The notes beneath the pieces are model-generated. The model was not told the DNA's origin. It searched no databases and saw nothing but the letters and a program-made list of their open reading frames with translations. A stretch of 64,000 bases of DNA from Porites lobata (lineage: Eukaryota > Cnidaria > Anthozoa > Scleractinia > Poritidae). A program made the position numbers and the translations under genes. Positions 32,676 through 44,345 of this stretch are shown piece by piece (position 1 is the first letter of the stretch; each line of letters starts with the position of its first letter). The stretch spans positions 1,775,001 through 1,839,000 of the forward strand of contig CALNXK010000104.1 in the NCBI GenBank assembly GCA_942486035.1, in the 5' to 3' direction.

Positions 32676-33530
32676 AACTAACATCAAAGCCAGCACTTCG
32701 AGGCAGGACTCCAGTTGGAACATTTCTAACTTTTTTGTAACCAAAAAGAAAATAACTTAAAACAGGAGCCCATCATTTGATGGGCTCCTGATTAAAATCA
32801 TAAATACACAAATAAAACCTAACCCTAACCTAACCCTCCAAAACCCTCCTCTTAGGCCCTGTTTTCAAGTAGGAGGGACGGTAACCCTGTTGCTAGGGTT
32901 ACCCTACCACTCGCACATTTCTTCTTTTTCACAAGACAGGTAGGACAGGTAGGGTTACCCTAGCGCTAGGGTAACCCTACCTGAGTGCTAGGGTTACCCT
33001 AGCAAGAGGGTTACCTTACCTACCTTGTAAACGCTCTGCAAGGGAAAAGTCGCCTACCCGGGATAACTTTCCTCCGTCATGGGCGACCAAAATCTTGCCA
33101 ATTTGAACGGAGTTATATATATTCGATTTCTGAGCTAAACTATAAACATATGAACAACATAAGGTATTTTCTGCATACGATGATAATATTTTCCCGTGTT
33201 TTTGGAATTTAACGTGTTTTCCACAGGGGACTTCAAGTCTTATTTCAAATCTTGGACGTTACAAATAATGTCACGCATGACGAAACACGTGGGTAAAGCT
33301 GGTAAAGTTGACCCAGGTGATACGGTTACGCTGCTTGTAAAATTTGCTAGTAAACAAGAGCTAACTTTAACCCGCCTGCTAGGGTAACCCTAGCATAAGT
33401 AGCACAAGGGTAACCCATCTCCTTCTAAACAGCTCCTTAATGGTCATGTGACTTGCAGGAGGTGAGAATAGCGGGAAAGCGAAAAATTCTCGAGTCCTGC
33501 GTCGAGTCCTGGCTCGGTATATAGGCATCC
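32676..33530. repeat. Composite repeat with GGGTTACCCTAG arrays
   Basis: The outer edges match 12,718-12,995 (ACTAACATCAAAGCC at the left; GAGTCCTGGCTCGGTAT at the right). Inside is the inverted telomere-like CCTAACCCTAACCTAACCCT at 32,818-32,837, then many copies of TAGGGTTACCCTAG palindromic words between about 32,880 and 33,410, presumably a second element inserted in the first. The short ORF at 33,196 is not supported. Confidence 0.6.
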
Positions 33531-33807
33531 TCCACTCATCACGAAGCATATCCGGCAGTGTTCGAAGAAAAACAGGAAGTATCAGACCAACCTCCTCGGT
33601 GGAAGATTCCATCAATAACGCTGTGGCTATATGCCCTGCAGAAATGCCCGACAGTCAGAACATTTTCTAGAACTTTCTGCAAAATCCCTTTTTCTTATCG
33701 TTTGAAAGTATTCTATCTTCATTTAGAATAACCAAGCGATCAGCGAAATTGGCCGCATTTCGGGAGCTATTTCTGGAAGCACTTACGTCACTTTAGTTGA
33801 CGTAATT

Positions 33808-34253
33808 CCCGGGGGGGTACTGCCGCGAATTTTGGATAGGGGTGTGCCGCGAAGGTTCGTGAACCCTAACCCTATTTAAGGACTAAGAAAGCGAAAACTG
33901 GTACCCTTTTTAAGGCCCAAAGCCGAAAAATGACACCCTATTCAAACATTTGGCTTAAAGAGAGGTTACGTGTATTTACCCGCTTAACGACTATTAAACC
34001 TTTGTTGCAAAATCATTTTGTTAATACTTAAACGGATACATCAATTTAAAAAAAACGTTCGTTTAGGCGGGCGTTTTCACACTCCAGTATTAGATTATAC
34101 AATTAAGCTACCGATCTAAGGACCACACCAGGGACACAGAAACAAAAGGGTAAAAAAAGATACCCTTTTTAAGGACCGAGAACCTCAAAAACCATACCCT
34201 ATTCCGCGCCACGTAACTATATAGCCCATATATGGAAGTACCCCCCCCCCCGG
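33808..34253. mobile_element. 446-bp element with CCCGGGGGGGTACT ends
   Basis: The ends CCCGGGGGGGTACT and AGTACCCCCCCCCCCGG form TIRs. The 9-bp direct repeat GACGTAATT at 33,799-33,807 and 34,254-34,262 is a single copy in the empty sites at ~700 and ~35,820. The interior has AACCCTATTTAAGGA words and no ORF. The duplication length fits Mutator-like or related elements. Confidence 0.82.
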
Positions 34254-35325
34254 GACGTAATTTGATCAAAATGAAACTGAAAGCTAAGGGAAGGGAAAAA
34301 TTCCATAGGTTTAATTTCTTCTTGGCAGAAGGGTTGATTGTCGCTTAAGGTACGATTTGTGAAAATCCGGTTATATTGTGAAGGAAAAGGCAATTGACTT
34401 TTATACTGACTTGTTTTGCAAAATATGATCTCCTCGTAGACTTTTTTGTCGTGACAAATCAAGCGAACTATCAAGACTACTCGGGAATTTATAACTGAGG
34501 TAGGCGTTGCATTAGCTAAAGATTAATATACTAGAATTCCTCGGTTCCTTTACCTTAGAACGACGTGCATTTCGTTATTTACCTCGCGGAAACTTTTGTC
34601 AAAGCATGTCTCTGTTTAATAAGGCCGTGTTGTATATGGTATATGATCTTTCAGTTCGCAAGGGGACTTTTTCCCATCCCATCATGTAGGATTTCGAATT
34701 CCTCTCAGCCCTTTCACTGATTTATTCTGATTTATTATGCATACATGGTTATTCCACTCTGTATACAGTTGAACCTGAACTTGAACTTGTTTTGCAAAAT
34801 ATGATTTTCTCGTAGACTTTTTCGTCGTGACAAATCAAGCAAACTATCAAGACTACTCGGGGATTTATAACTGAGGTAGGCATTACTAGAACTCCACGGT
34901 TCCTAGTTACCTTAGAACGGCATTTGGTCATTAATCTCGCGGAAACGTTTGTCAAAGTGTGTCTCTGATTAATAAGGTCTTGTTGTCTGTGATCTTTTAG
35001 TTCGCAGGGGACTTTTTCAGCGATAGTAACCCATCATGAAAGATTTCCTCTCAGCCCTTTCCCTGATTTATTATGCATACATGGTTATCATCCTACTCTG
35101 TATACAGTTGAACCTCTTTTAAGTGGCCACCTATTAAGCGGCCATCCTCCATAAAGCGGCCAGTAATCAAAGTTCCGAAATACTTGTAGAAAAGAATGGG
35201 AAAGTAAACCTCTATTGAGCAGCTACCTTTAATACCTCTGATTTCATTGCTACCCGGATTTTCAGACATGATTTGACACTAATCACGCGACGTATGGCTT
35301 CGCAGCACGTAAATGGTTGCAAAAA

Positions 35326-35545
35326 TAGTTGACTTTATTGACTTTATCTTCGACATGAACATTTCAGTACCAAAACAATAACAAATGAAAAAAGTAAAAT
35401 AAAAGTTAAGTAAGAAAGAAAGGAACAATTGAATATTATCATAAAAGAAAAAATTACTTGGCTATCATATGTACGGCTTCTACGCTACTAGTATGGTAAG
35501 AAAGTTTAATTAGAGTTCGGATGCATAACAATTTAGAATATTTTC
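35326..35545. mobile_element. ~220-bp SINE-like insertion
   Basis: Absent from the corresponding place in copy A (near 440). It begins TTGACTTTATTGACTTTATC and continues A-rich to about 35,545, flanked by AATAGT on both sides. One end rich in simple sequence suggests a short retroposon, but no internal promoter boxes were identified. Confidence 0.45.
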
Positions 35546-36895
35546 AATAGTAGCAGGCGAGAGTCTGGAGAGTTCTGTCGTGGGATCCCAAACAGCGAGG
35601 GAATTCGAAACATCTGGCTGGCAAGGAAAGCTTATCAGCAAAAGACATAACTGTATATTAGATTTAATTTGACCCCTCATTATCCGGAATTACAGACGAC
35701 TGCTTCGAGTCGTTTTTACTCCCTCAGGCTAATCCCTCATATGCTTTATTATTTTCAAATTTTCATTGGATGGCTGCATTTCGAGAGCTATTTTTGGAAG
35801 CACTTACGTCACTTTTGTTGACGTAATTTGATCAAAAAGAAACTGAAAGCTTAAGGAAGGGAAAAATCACATAGGTTTAATTTCTTCTTGGTAGAAGGTT
35901 TGATTGTTGCTTAAGGTAATTTTTGTGCAAGGTCGGTTACTTTGTGGAGGAAAATGCAATTGACTTTTATACTGACTTGTTTTGCAAAATATGATTTCCT
36001 CGTAGACTTTTTCGTCGTGACAAATCAAGCGAACCATCAAGACTACTGGGGAATTTATAACTGAGGTAGGCATTGCAATGGCAGAAGTTATACCTTAGAA
36101 CGGCACGCATTTCGTCATGTATCACGCGGAAACTTTTGCCCAAGCATGTCTCTGTTTAATAAAGCCGTGTTGTCTTTGATCTTTCAGTTCGCAGGGACTT
36201 TTTCAGCGATAGTACCCATCATGTAGGATTTCCTCTCAGCCATTTCACTGATTTATTATGCATACAGGGTTATCATCCCACTCTGTATACAGTTGAACCT
36301 CTGTTTAGAGGCAGTCTCCCTAAAAGCGTTCCACTCGATTTCGGACTCGAAAAAACTTTTGCCTTATATTTTTATCATCAACACTACTATCCATCCTAAA
36401 AACGAAATTGCAGTTAGAATGAGAAAATTGTTTATTTTACTGCCACTCCCAGCACTTCATTGCTGGACGGCCGTTAAAGGCTAAAATATGCAAATTTTAG
36501 ATGCCGTTTTACAGGTTTTTTAACGATCGTTTAAAAGTACTTCGGGTCATCAAATCCTAAACTGTTCGCACTCATTTGGAAGCATATTACTTCTTCTTAT
36601 TGTTCCAATACCATTTAGGCATTATCTTTCTCTAATCAGCAAAAACTGGTCGTCTTTATTTCACAAACCCAATTACGAAAGCAAAATGCACGAATAAATG
36701 CCTCTAAAACATCACAAAATTCTCAAAAGTGGCAACTAAACTAGACCTAAAAACATGTTTTAGTTAAAGATTAAGAGCTATTTTGTCAAGTTATGAAATA
36801 AAACTTGTGGCACAACGCGATTCAGAATTGAAGGATTCGACTTAAATTTGCATATTGATGCTGAATTCGCATTGCGGGACACCGGTCGCTGTGAT

Positions 36896-39057
36896 AGTTA
36901 AAAAATTCTTCATGATCCTACAAATGACAATTTTTCTGTTTTTTTTTTCTTTTTACTTTATCAACAAGAAAAATCGGAAATAGTTTAAGCTTATAGAAGA
37001 TTAACTTTACTTTTCCACTGACCTTCGTATCAATAGTCTCGGCCGGCCGGCCGTCCTTTGTTCGACTTCCAGTAGTTGGCCTTCTTGGTCGTAGAGTTGG
37101 TCGGGAGAAATACGCATCACTCCCTACCCCACCCCTTCGCCCTTTTCTTACTCGCATCTCTCGGAGGGTCGCCCCCACAGTCTGAACGCCTGGAAGAGGC
37201 TACTCGACATACTTCAATCGCGTTCTAAACGAACATTTTTGTTTTACAGATAACATTAACGAGAACCATGTTTCTCCTGTCTAGTGACAGGTGGAAGTAT
37301 TTACATTTTGCAGCGAGAAGGTCCTTCACACATTCACCTTTACACTATATATATGGGACGATGGTACACGGCAGTCCTTGAAGAAAAATTAAGAAAATAT
37401 GGACTGGAGTTCAAAGAAGTAAAATGAACAATCCGCTAATCACGTCTATGCCACAATAAGTACCGTACTTATAAATTCTTATCAAGTAAATTGTTGTTTG
37501 CCCTTAAAAAAATGAAATCAGCTGTGAAATGTACATACCTTTAGGAATTTGATATTAGTATAAATTTTTAGATGTATAAATCTACCGGCCTTCGATCACA
37601 AATCTGATTGTCTATGTACAGTGCTAGTGCTATGCTGGTAATGCTGTGCGCTATCAATTCCGTGATGGACAGTGAGTGAAGTGACTTAGTAGCCTGACAG
37701 TGTTCGGTTGTAACCTGTTTATACCACCACTGAATAAAACCGTTAGCCTGTCAAGTTGTTAAGCTTTGAACGACTAGGGGATTTATATTTGACTATTTCA
37801 GGGAAATTTGTACCAGATCTTCGTTTCTTCGCATGCAATCTCGCTCGTTTTTTGTTTTCGTTTTTGTACATTTTTTCATAAGATTTGTGAAGTATTTGAG
37901 TCTTTATATTCTTTGTAACAGCAGCTCGGTATGCTGAGATATAAAAGCAATAAGACCCTCTCTGAGTGGCTCAACAACATTTTCCGCGGTAGGCTGGTGT
38001 ATCAAATGAGCGCCGCACCGGTGTCGCAAAAACGAAATGCTAAACGCGGTGGCGCCTAATTTAGTAAAATCGATATCAATATGAATTTGGATCCACACGG
38101 AGGGTCCAAAGGCCGATTTTTAAAAATGTGATTCTAGATCCTTCAGCTGTTGTTCAGATGTGTGTATTTTTACATCATTAACGTGGTAGAATGCAAGCGT
38201 CTGTAAGAACAGGGTAATAACCGCTAACAAGACGTGAGACAAGAAAAGACGTAAAAACAGAGTAGAGGTCTCGACCTGGAGAAATGTTCATGCTGGGGAA
38301 GCCTTCGACAATGCCGGATTCAGACTTCGCGTCACTACCTCTACTGATTGTTCGAATTCAGAGGTTTTTGTCCACACTGGGCTTCAATAGAAAATTCTGT
38401 CGGTGAATTCTCCATGGTACAAAACAATTGTCATGAGTACTCTCATTAATATGCCTAAAGGTAGGTAATCACGATTTTGATAATTTAACTTCGACTCCGC
38501 AAGGTATAGATATGCAAAGGATGCGCTTATCACTTTCTGTTTCACGCGTGTATCTTGTGATATTCAAATCCGTCAGCTCATGAATGATATCAAATGTGCA
38601 AGTGCATCAGCTGACTGTGTAACTTTATGCCATAGTGCAACAGTGATTAATATCAGGATATTTGACTTAAAGCCACTTCCTACTTTTCGCCATAACTTCA
38701 TTATGTTTGGATCTTCACTTCCCGCATATTTCTAAACAAAAAAGATTGAGTGGACTATTGAGCCATCATTGTCTGAACTTAAAATTACGATTACGACAAT
38801 ACTCATTGGCCCTTTTGTCGTTATCTTATCACAGATAGAGGAACTAGTGATAAGGATATTAGAAATGATTTTACGATTTTATACGTACGTGATCCCATCC
38901 TTTAAAATATGTAGATGGAATACGATCTTCGCAATCTCCAACCAGTTAGTATGCCTGTCCTTGGTCCTAATATTCCTTTCTTGTTCCTCTATGCGAAGAA
39001 CGGGATGGCCGCCAAAATCGTCCGAGTTTGTTTATATGCCGATATTTCTGGGTAATC
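36896..39057. other. Interior of TIR element 1, no gene seen
   Basis: No ORF with recognisable motif. The interior may be unrelated DNA or decayed transposase sequence. The 118-codon ORF at 38,769 is hydrophobic but does not look like a real protein and overlaps a repeat. Confidence 0.4.
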
Positions 39058-39338
39058 CCAGGGGGGACTCCCATATAAAAGTGACGGGGCTACTCGTCGG
39101 AAAATTAATTCAAAACCCTATTTAAAGGGAGGCCAATGTGGGTGTGACCCCTAAAGGAGGTTTCTTTGAAGTCAGCGTCACGCGTTTTTTTTTTTTTTTG
39201 TAAATTTCTTTATGCACAGCCCTAAGCGATACCTGAATGAGCATATTTAGTTACTTTCCGTCCCAAAAAACCGAAGTGAGACCAAAATCTGCAAACGACG
39301 AGCGCCCACGTCACTTTTGTATGGGAGTCCTCCTGGGG
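39058..39338. repeat. MITE with CCCAGGGGGGACTCCCATA ends
   Basis: The left end CCCAGGGGGGACTCCCATAT continues AAAAGTGACG; the right end in reverse reads CCCCAGGAGGACTCCCATAC then AAAAGTGACG. Related in style to the 33,808 element. A poly-T run lies at 39,187-39,200. No ORF. Confidence 0.65.
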
Positions 39339-39790
39339 AAGCAGATCACCGTCTGTTCCACTTGATTTTTTGTAAGGTCAATGATTACCATCTTTTGAGA
39401 GTATTGGCTCTGCTTCACTTAGTTCAGACTTTGATGGATAACAGGTTTCATGGTGAGAAGTAATGGTGTCCTGACATTCGTGTACTTTTATCAGTTGGGA
39501 AAAACCGCGTGAACTTCCACACTTTATTTTCTTGTTACTTTCACTTATGTTGCACGATTCGGAATTAATGTTGAAACTTTATTATTTGCGTGTGCCAACT
39601 TCTTTATTAAATGGCTGCGATACAAAAGTAGCCTTGGACTCCAAACTGTCTCTTGGAGGAGGAAACAGTCGGTAAAAGGAAGAAACCTTCCAATTGAAAT
39701 TTCATTAACAAAGGTCTTCAAATGTGGGCTCCTGATCAGTGGAAGGTTAATAAAGGAAAAATAGTAATTCGCCTTTCACAGTCCAGTACT

Positions 39791-40048
39791 ATCGCCCCAT
39801 GTTAGCGAATACAAGACAGTCTTGGATTCTGGATCCCATTCCATGACTTCTGGATTCCGGGTGCTGGATTCCAGTCTTTTGCAGTGGAACTTGGATTCTA
39901 GATTTCATTCCTTAGTGGGTTACTTGAGCTCTATTCTGGATTCCAAAGCCCTGGACTCCGGATTCCATAAGCAAAATTTTCCCAGATTCCGGATCCATAA
40001 GTAAAAATTTTCCAGATTCCGGAATCCGGATACCCTTACATGGGGCGA
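39791..40048. mobile_element. MITE rich in GGATTCCGGATTC words, AGTACT flanks
   Basis: Ends ATCGCCCCATGTTAGCG and CCCTTACATGGGGCGA pair. AGTACT is present on both sides (39,785-39,790 and 40,049-40,054). The interior is a degenerate array of TGGATTC/CCGGATTC words. A decayed relative may be at 15,470-15,670. Confidence 0.65.
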
Positions 40049-40705
40049 AGTACTAGTCAAAAATTTTCTGACCTGTTCACGCATATTTAATTAAGCACTG
40101 GGAAATTTACTTTTCTTCTAACGTTCGATTTTATAATATGATGGATCGGAGTAACGTCTGGTCATGCAGCTTTTTCAGACTGGAACAAATTTTAAGCTAG
40201 AAGTGGTTGGTTCTGAAAAGGTATTTTTCCGTCTTGACGTAACAGACTTAACACGAATGTTCGGGACAGTGGGAAATTAATGAAGCTTGGAAAGGTATCT
40301 TTTACTTGCTGAACTGATTTTTGAACAATATATATCATTGCAAAAGAGAAAACGGGAATTTTAATATAGTTTTGGTGGGGAAAATTAGGCATATCTTACT
40401 TAAAAGTTTCAAGTATTTGAATAACTGAGGATTTTGCTGTGACAGCAGCCGGTATCGTCACGCAACGCAAATTGAACATTTGCCTAAATTTGAGTTGAAA
40501 CCTTCAATTCTGAATCGCGTTGTGCCACAAGTTTTATTGCATAACTTGACAAAATAGCTATTAATCTTTAACTGAAACATGTTTTTAGGTCTCGTTTAAG
40601 TGCCACTTTTGAGAATTTTCTGATGATTTTGAGGCATTTTTTCGTGCAGTTAGCTTTCTTAATTGGATTAGCGAAATAAAGACGACCAGTTTTTGCTGAT
40701 TACAG

Positions 40706-41431
40706 AGGGCGTCGATAAAAGCCGGAACATGGAACATCCCGGAACATCCATAGTTTGGTATTGAAATAATTTCCGGGAAATACTTGCATACTGTTTACAG
40801 TCAGCATGATATTTCAGACGTCTCCTCGAGTCGCAAGAGGAGTTTGCGGGGAGACGGCTAAAATTCAGGCTAACTGATAACAGTTAGTAACTACCGCTGC
40901 ACTACCACTGCCACTGCAACTATTCACGGCGAATGTGAATCTTTAATTTAATTATCCAAGTCCAAAGCGACGAGCCCCTAAGCTCTTCTTACGGCCGCAA
41001 AGCCGTAAATTGATAACCGTTAAACCGCATGGCAAACATTTACAAGACTGAGGTGGCTGTGTGAGGAAAGCTTGAAAACCCCCTCCTCGCGACCCATTTT
41101 AACATATTTTGAATTTAGAAGCAAGTCTTCACTCATTACTGTCATTTGGATGGACCGTCACTCGCCCAAAAAATTCATTGCGACAAAATATTCTTTTATC
41201 ATACTCAGAGAGGATACCAGTTTCTTTTTCCTGATTATTTCGTTATATTTGTCGTTTTTTTTTTGTTATCTTACGTTATTATTGATTTTTACAAAAATCA
41301 TTTTATTATTATTATTTTATTTTATTTTATTTTTTTCATGAAAATTATTTTTATTTTTTCATGTTCCGGGATGTTCCGAAATGTTCCGGCATGTTCCGGA
41401 ATGTTCCGTGTTCCGGGTTTTATCGACGGCC
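40706..41431. mobile_element. hAT-like non-autonomous element nested in TIR element 1
   Basis: The ends AGGGCGTCGATAAAAGCCGG and, in reverse, GGCCGTCGATAAAACCCGG pair and continue into repeated GGAACAT words. GATTACAG flanks both sides (40,698-40,705 and 41,432-41,439). The left TIR of the host element (near 36,632) gives the empty site with a single GATTAGAG, so the insertion and its 8-bp duplication are directly visible. An 8-bp duplication fits hAT. The interior has no transposase; 41,360-41,412 is an ATGTTCCGGA short tandem array. A fragment of the left interior recurs at 48,478-48,520. Confidence 0.85.
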
Positions 41432-42881
41432 GATTACAGAAAGATAATGCCTAAATGGTATTGGAACAGTAAGAAGAGGTAATATGCTTCCAAATGAGTG
41501 CAAATAGTCTAGGATTTGATGACTAGGGGGATAACAGAGACTAAAATTTGCATATTTTAGCCTTTAACGGCCGTTCAGGGATGAAATGCTGGGAATGGCA
41601 GTAAAATAAACAATTTCCTCATTCTAACTGCAATTTCGTTATTAGGATGGATAGTAGTGTTGATGGTAAAATTATAAGGCAAAAGTTTTTTTGAGTCCAA
41701 AATCGAGTGGAACGCTTTTAGGGAGACTGCCTCTTAAGTGGTCACCTATTAGGCGGCCATCCTCCATTAAAGGCCGATACACACGAGGGGTTTTGCTCCC
41801 GGAGCATGCTCCAGGAGCACGCTCCAGGAGCAAAGCTCCTCCGTGTGTACCAACGATGTCATGGGTATACTTCATCCTCGGGAGTAGAATTTCCACCCCG
41901 CAAAATGCTCCACGATATGTAACCGGTTAAGAGCGACTCCGCGTAAATGTCAACTAGACGTGGAAATAGTCAAAAAATGACCTGGCCTCAAACTCAGCCA
42001 GAATAAAGCCCTATGGGCCCTAGTTACAAAATCGTTGGTTTAAGTACGATCGAGTGAATAATATTTTTTTAACGGAATTTTTTCTTCCCGAGGCCTAAAA
42101 TGGGCAAAAATCATGCGAAATTAGAGTCATATTCAGTAACTCGTAAATTTTAACATAAAGTTGGCAACTAAAATATAATGACACTTCGTATTTTTACTAT
42201 CTTTCCTCTATAATTTTAACTGATTAGTTTGCGATTTGGTCAATAAGAGATTTTTAAAGAAATTTTCAAAGTTGTTGACTCAAAATCGCTTAATCAAACG
42301 TCAAAATTTAGCACTTTTTCACGAGCTAAAAAAGCGGATTGGTACATGGCTTTGAACACCAAGGCTTGTTTAGTTTGAAAGAGCATTCTTTTTTCTTCAA
42401 ATTGGCGAAATAAAATTTTTGGGTAAATGAAATCACGAGCGCTGACAAAGTCAAGCAAATGTAAATATTACACTAAAAACGGGAGAAAAAACGTGACCTC
42501 TGACCGAAGCACAACCAAATGCGAATTACGGCAGGCGCCAAACCTTTAATTATTCGGTAACTTCTTGAGACAATATTGGTCCGAAATGTATATAGATTTT
42601 TTAAATAAAGCTGAGTTAAAGTATTCCCGGCATAGTAAATCGAACGTTCGAAAATCGAACTCAATCGAACTCAATCGAACTCAATCCGTGGATTGAGTTC
42701 GATTGAGTTCGGCAATCGAACGAAATCGAACACCACACTTTCAGTGAGTTCGATTTCCGAACAAATCGAATTCAATCGAACAAATCGAACTCAATCCGTC
42801 TGATTGTGTTCGAATGAGTTCGGAAACCGAACTCAATCGAACACAATTAAATGGATTTCGTTCGATTGGCTCTGGTGAACC

Positions 42882-43062
42882 TATAGAGTGTTTTCACTCA
42901 CGTGGCCAGCATCTATGCAAATTTATTGGAACAACAGAAAGCGTTTGCATTAGAAAAGAGTTGAACTCCCAGAGGATTGGTTTGGGACACCAACATGGCC
43001 GCCGTTTCATTGTTTTGGGACACCAATATGGCCGCCGTGACGTCATGTGAAAACACTCTATA
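42882..43062. mobile_element. MITE TATAGAGTGTTTTCAC, fourth nesting level
   Basis: Left TATAGAGTGTTTTCACTCAC and right GTGAAAACACTCTATA pair. The interior near the right end has twice a GGGACACCAA-x-ATGGCCGCCGT segment and a GTGACGTCAT palindrome that looks like a CRE site. It lies within the CCCGGCATAG element. Confidence 0.75.
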
Positions 43063-43175
43063 CAAAGCAAGCCCAAATCAAGCCCGTCAAAGCAAGTTTT
43101 TCTTGCGCTTTTTTTACTATTTATTTAATAACACACATTTATATATATTCGCGAATCCCTTACAAACATCTTCAC

Positions 43176-43397
43176 TTACCAAGTTATCGAAGCATTTACA
43201 GGCCACAGGGAAGCAACCAGTTCACGTTGAAGGTGACCTAATTGTCCGCGCTCGTTTGCAATTCGGAAGGCACGGCCTTTGTCGCCTATTTTCTTTAAAA
43301 CCCTGAAAACTTCGCCATCCTTGACGTCAAAGCGGCATTCCTGGTAGCCTTTGACTATACGTTTGAAGCTTACGATCCACAACGCATCTGAAGCCAT
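43176..43397 (-). CDS. Small HIRAN-like domain ORF in a nested transposon
   Basis: 73 codons from the ATG at 43,397 (GAAATGG context). The segment RIVKGYQECRFDVKDGEVFR continues to GQLGHLQRELVASLWP. The pattern G-Y, then D-G-E-x-F, then A-F-x-I-x-N-x-x-G-Q-L-G-H-x-x-R-E-L resembles the HIRAN domain, a small fold in helicases (HLTF, Rad5) and in some cnidarian proteins. A possible donor (CCTGTAAATG) near 43,200 would end the coding exon after LWP. The open frame extends upstream to 43,595 but into repeat-derived residues. Assignment rests on pattern alone. Confidence 0.4.
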   Translation of the reverse strand: MASDALWIVSFKRIVKGYQECRFDVKDGEVFRVLKKIGDKGRAFRIANERGQLGHLQRELVASLWPVNASITW

Positions 43398-43896
43398 TTC
43401 TGCGGAATTTCTTCGTTTACGAAAAACACGTGCGCTACACTCAGGGCTAAAGTAACTCGAGCTTCTAAGATCTGGTAATGGATTTTCAACGTCTGTTTTA
43501 TATAAATCACGAGTTCGAAAATCGAACGTTCGATTGGGTTCGATTGATTTTTTTTCTTTTCGGTGAGTTCGATTTCGTTCGATTGCCGAAATCAATCGAA
43601 CTCAATCCACCGATTGAGTTCGATTGAGTTCGATTGAAATTTAGTTCGACTGGGTTCGATTTACTATGCCGGGAGTATTAAGTGTCAGAAAGTCCACAAA
43701 GCGGTAAAAAATACAACAAAAGTCATGAGTAATCTGTTCCGTTTTCTAAATTTTACGCAGCGATTTAACGAATTAACAATTTTTAATCCAACGATACCCA
43801 CCTGAGACTGTGTTAGTTTAACAGTCCATAGAACTTCTCAGACGATTCCTCGGAAAGACCTCCAGAAGGAAATTTGAACTTATAACTATGACATTA

Positions 43897-44136
43897 GAGA
43901 GATTAAGATTCACGTTTACGCCAAACGGCAAACGTGAATTTGTACCACGTGACCAAGTTTTCCCCTTGTTTTTCGTTTACTGTTTATTGCTTCTACACAA
44001 AAATAAGTAGTTTTATGCCAGTTTTGTCCACAAGAATCGTTCTGGACTGCTTTTATCTGCTTATTTTCTATTCTGAGAAATTTTCAACTGACGTTTGCCG
44101 TTTGCCGTATGCCGTAAACGTGAATCTTAATCTCTC
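43897..44136. mobile_element. Tc1/mariner-like MITE nested in TIR element 2
   Basis: Ends GAGAGATTAAGATTCACGTT and its complement, both followed outward by TA (43,895-43,896 and 44,137-44,138). The insertion is absent from the opposite arm of the host element near 46,880, which shows the empty site. Subterminal CGGCAAACG words occur at both ends. No transposase. Confidence 0.82.
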
Positions 44137-44345
44137 TAATTTCACTTGCCGCAACGGCAAAACGAAAACAACCGTCGAACTGCCACAGGGCAACCAGCTT
44201 TCAGTGGAGTCATGCAAAGCATGTCACGTAACGTAATTCTGCCCCGCGCCTTTGGGAAGGAGGGAAGAAATTCTTCCATGCTGTGGGCTAAAACATTTAT
44301 GAAAAAAAAAAACAAGCTTTGGAATGTATCTTTAGCAACTAGTTA

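Larger units (their letters stand above)
33745..36307. repeat. Tandem array of the dispersed ~1 kb unit (copy B block)
   Basis: CTCAGCCCTTTC-type unit junctions occur near 34,706, 35,050 and 36,235, giving one full (~1.2 kb) and partial units. Each is similar to 1-1,133. The order of landmarks within a unit is the same as at 1-1,133. Two insertions are evident relative to copy A: 33,808-34,253 and 35,326-35,545. The unit is cut at 36,308 by a large TIR element and resumes at 41,734. Confidence 0.75.
36308..41733. mobile_element. 5.4-kb TIR element 1 with ~600-bp inverted ends
   Basis: Termini GAGGCAGTCTCCCTAAAAGC and its exact complement at 41,733, flanked by TTA on each side (36,305-36,307 and 41,734-41,736). 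The insertion divides the sequence CCTCTTTTAAGTGG seen intact at 35,110. The left TIR runs to ~36,895 and the right from ~40,443; the right arm is longer because of a nested insertion at 40,706-41,431. A 3-bp TWA duplication would fit PIF/Harbinger, but no transposase is visible in the ~3.5 kb interior, so the class is uncertain. Confidence 0.8.
42626..43673. mobile_element. 1.05-kb element CCCGGCATAG nested in TIR element 2
   Basis: Termini CCCGGCATAGTAAATCGAAC at the left and its complement at the right. The flanking direct repeat AGTATT is at 42,620-42,625 and 43,674-43,679; the opposite arm of the host element (near 47,110) shows the empty site. The ends carry dense AATCGAACTC / GAGTTCGATT tandem words, so subterminal repeats make up much of the arms. 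Inside lie a further MITE (42,882-43,062) and a small HIRAN-like ORF (43,176-43,397). A 6-bp duplication does not settle the superfamily. Confidence 0.85.

Noticed and set aside
38769..39125. 118-codon membrane protein-like ORF
   Set aside because: Start and end do not fit an exon, the end overlaps a MITE, and no family pattern is seen.
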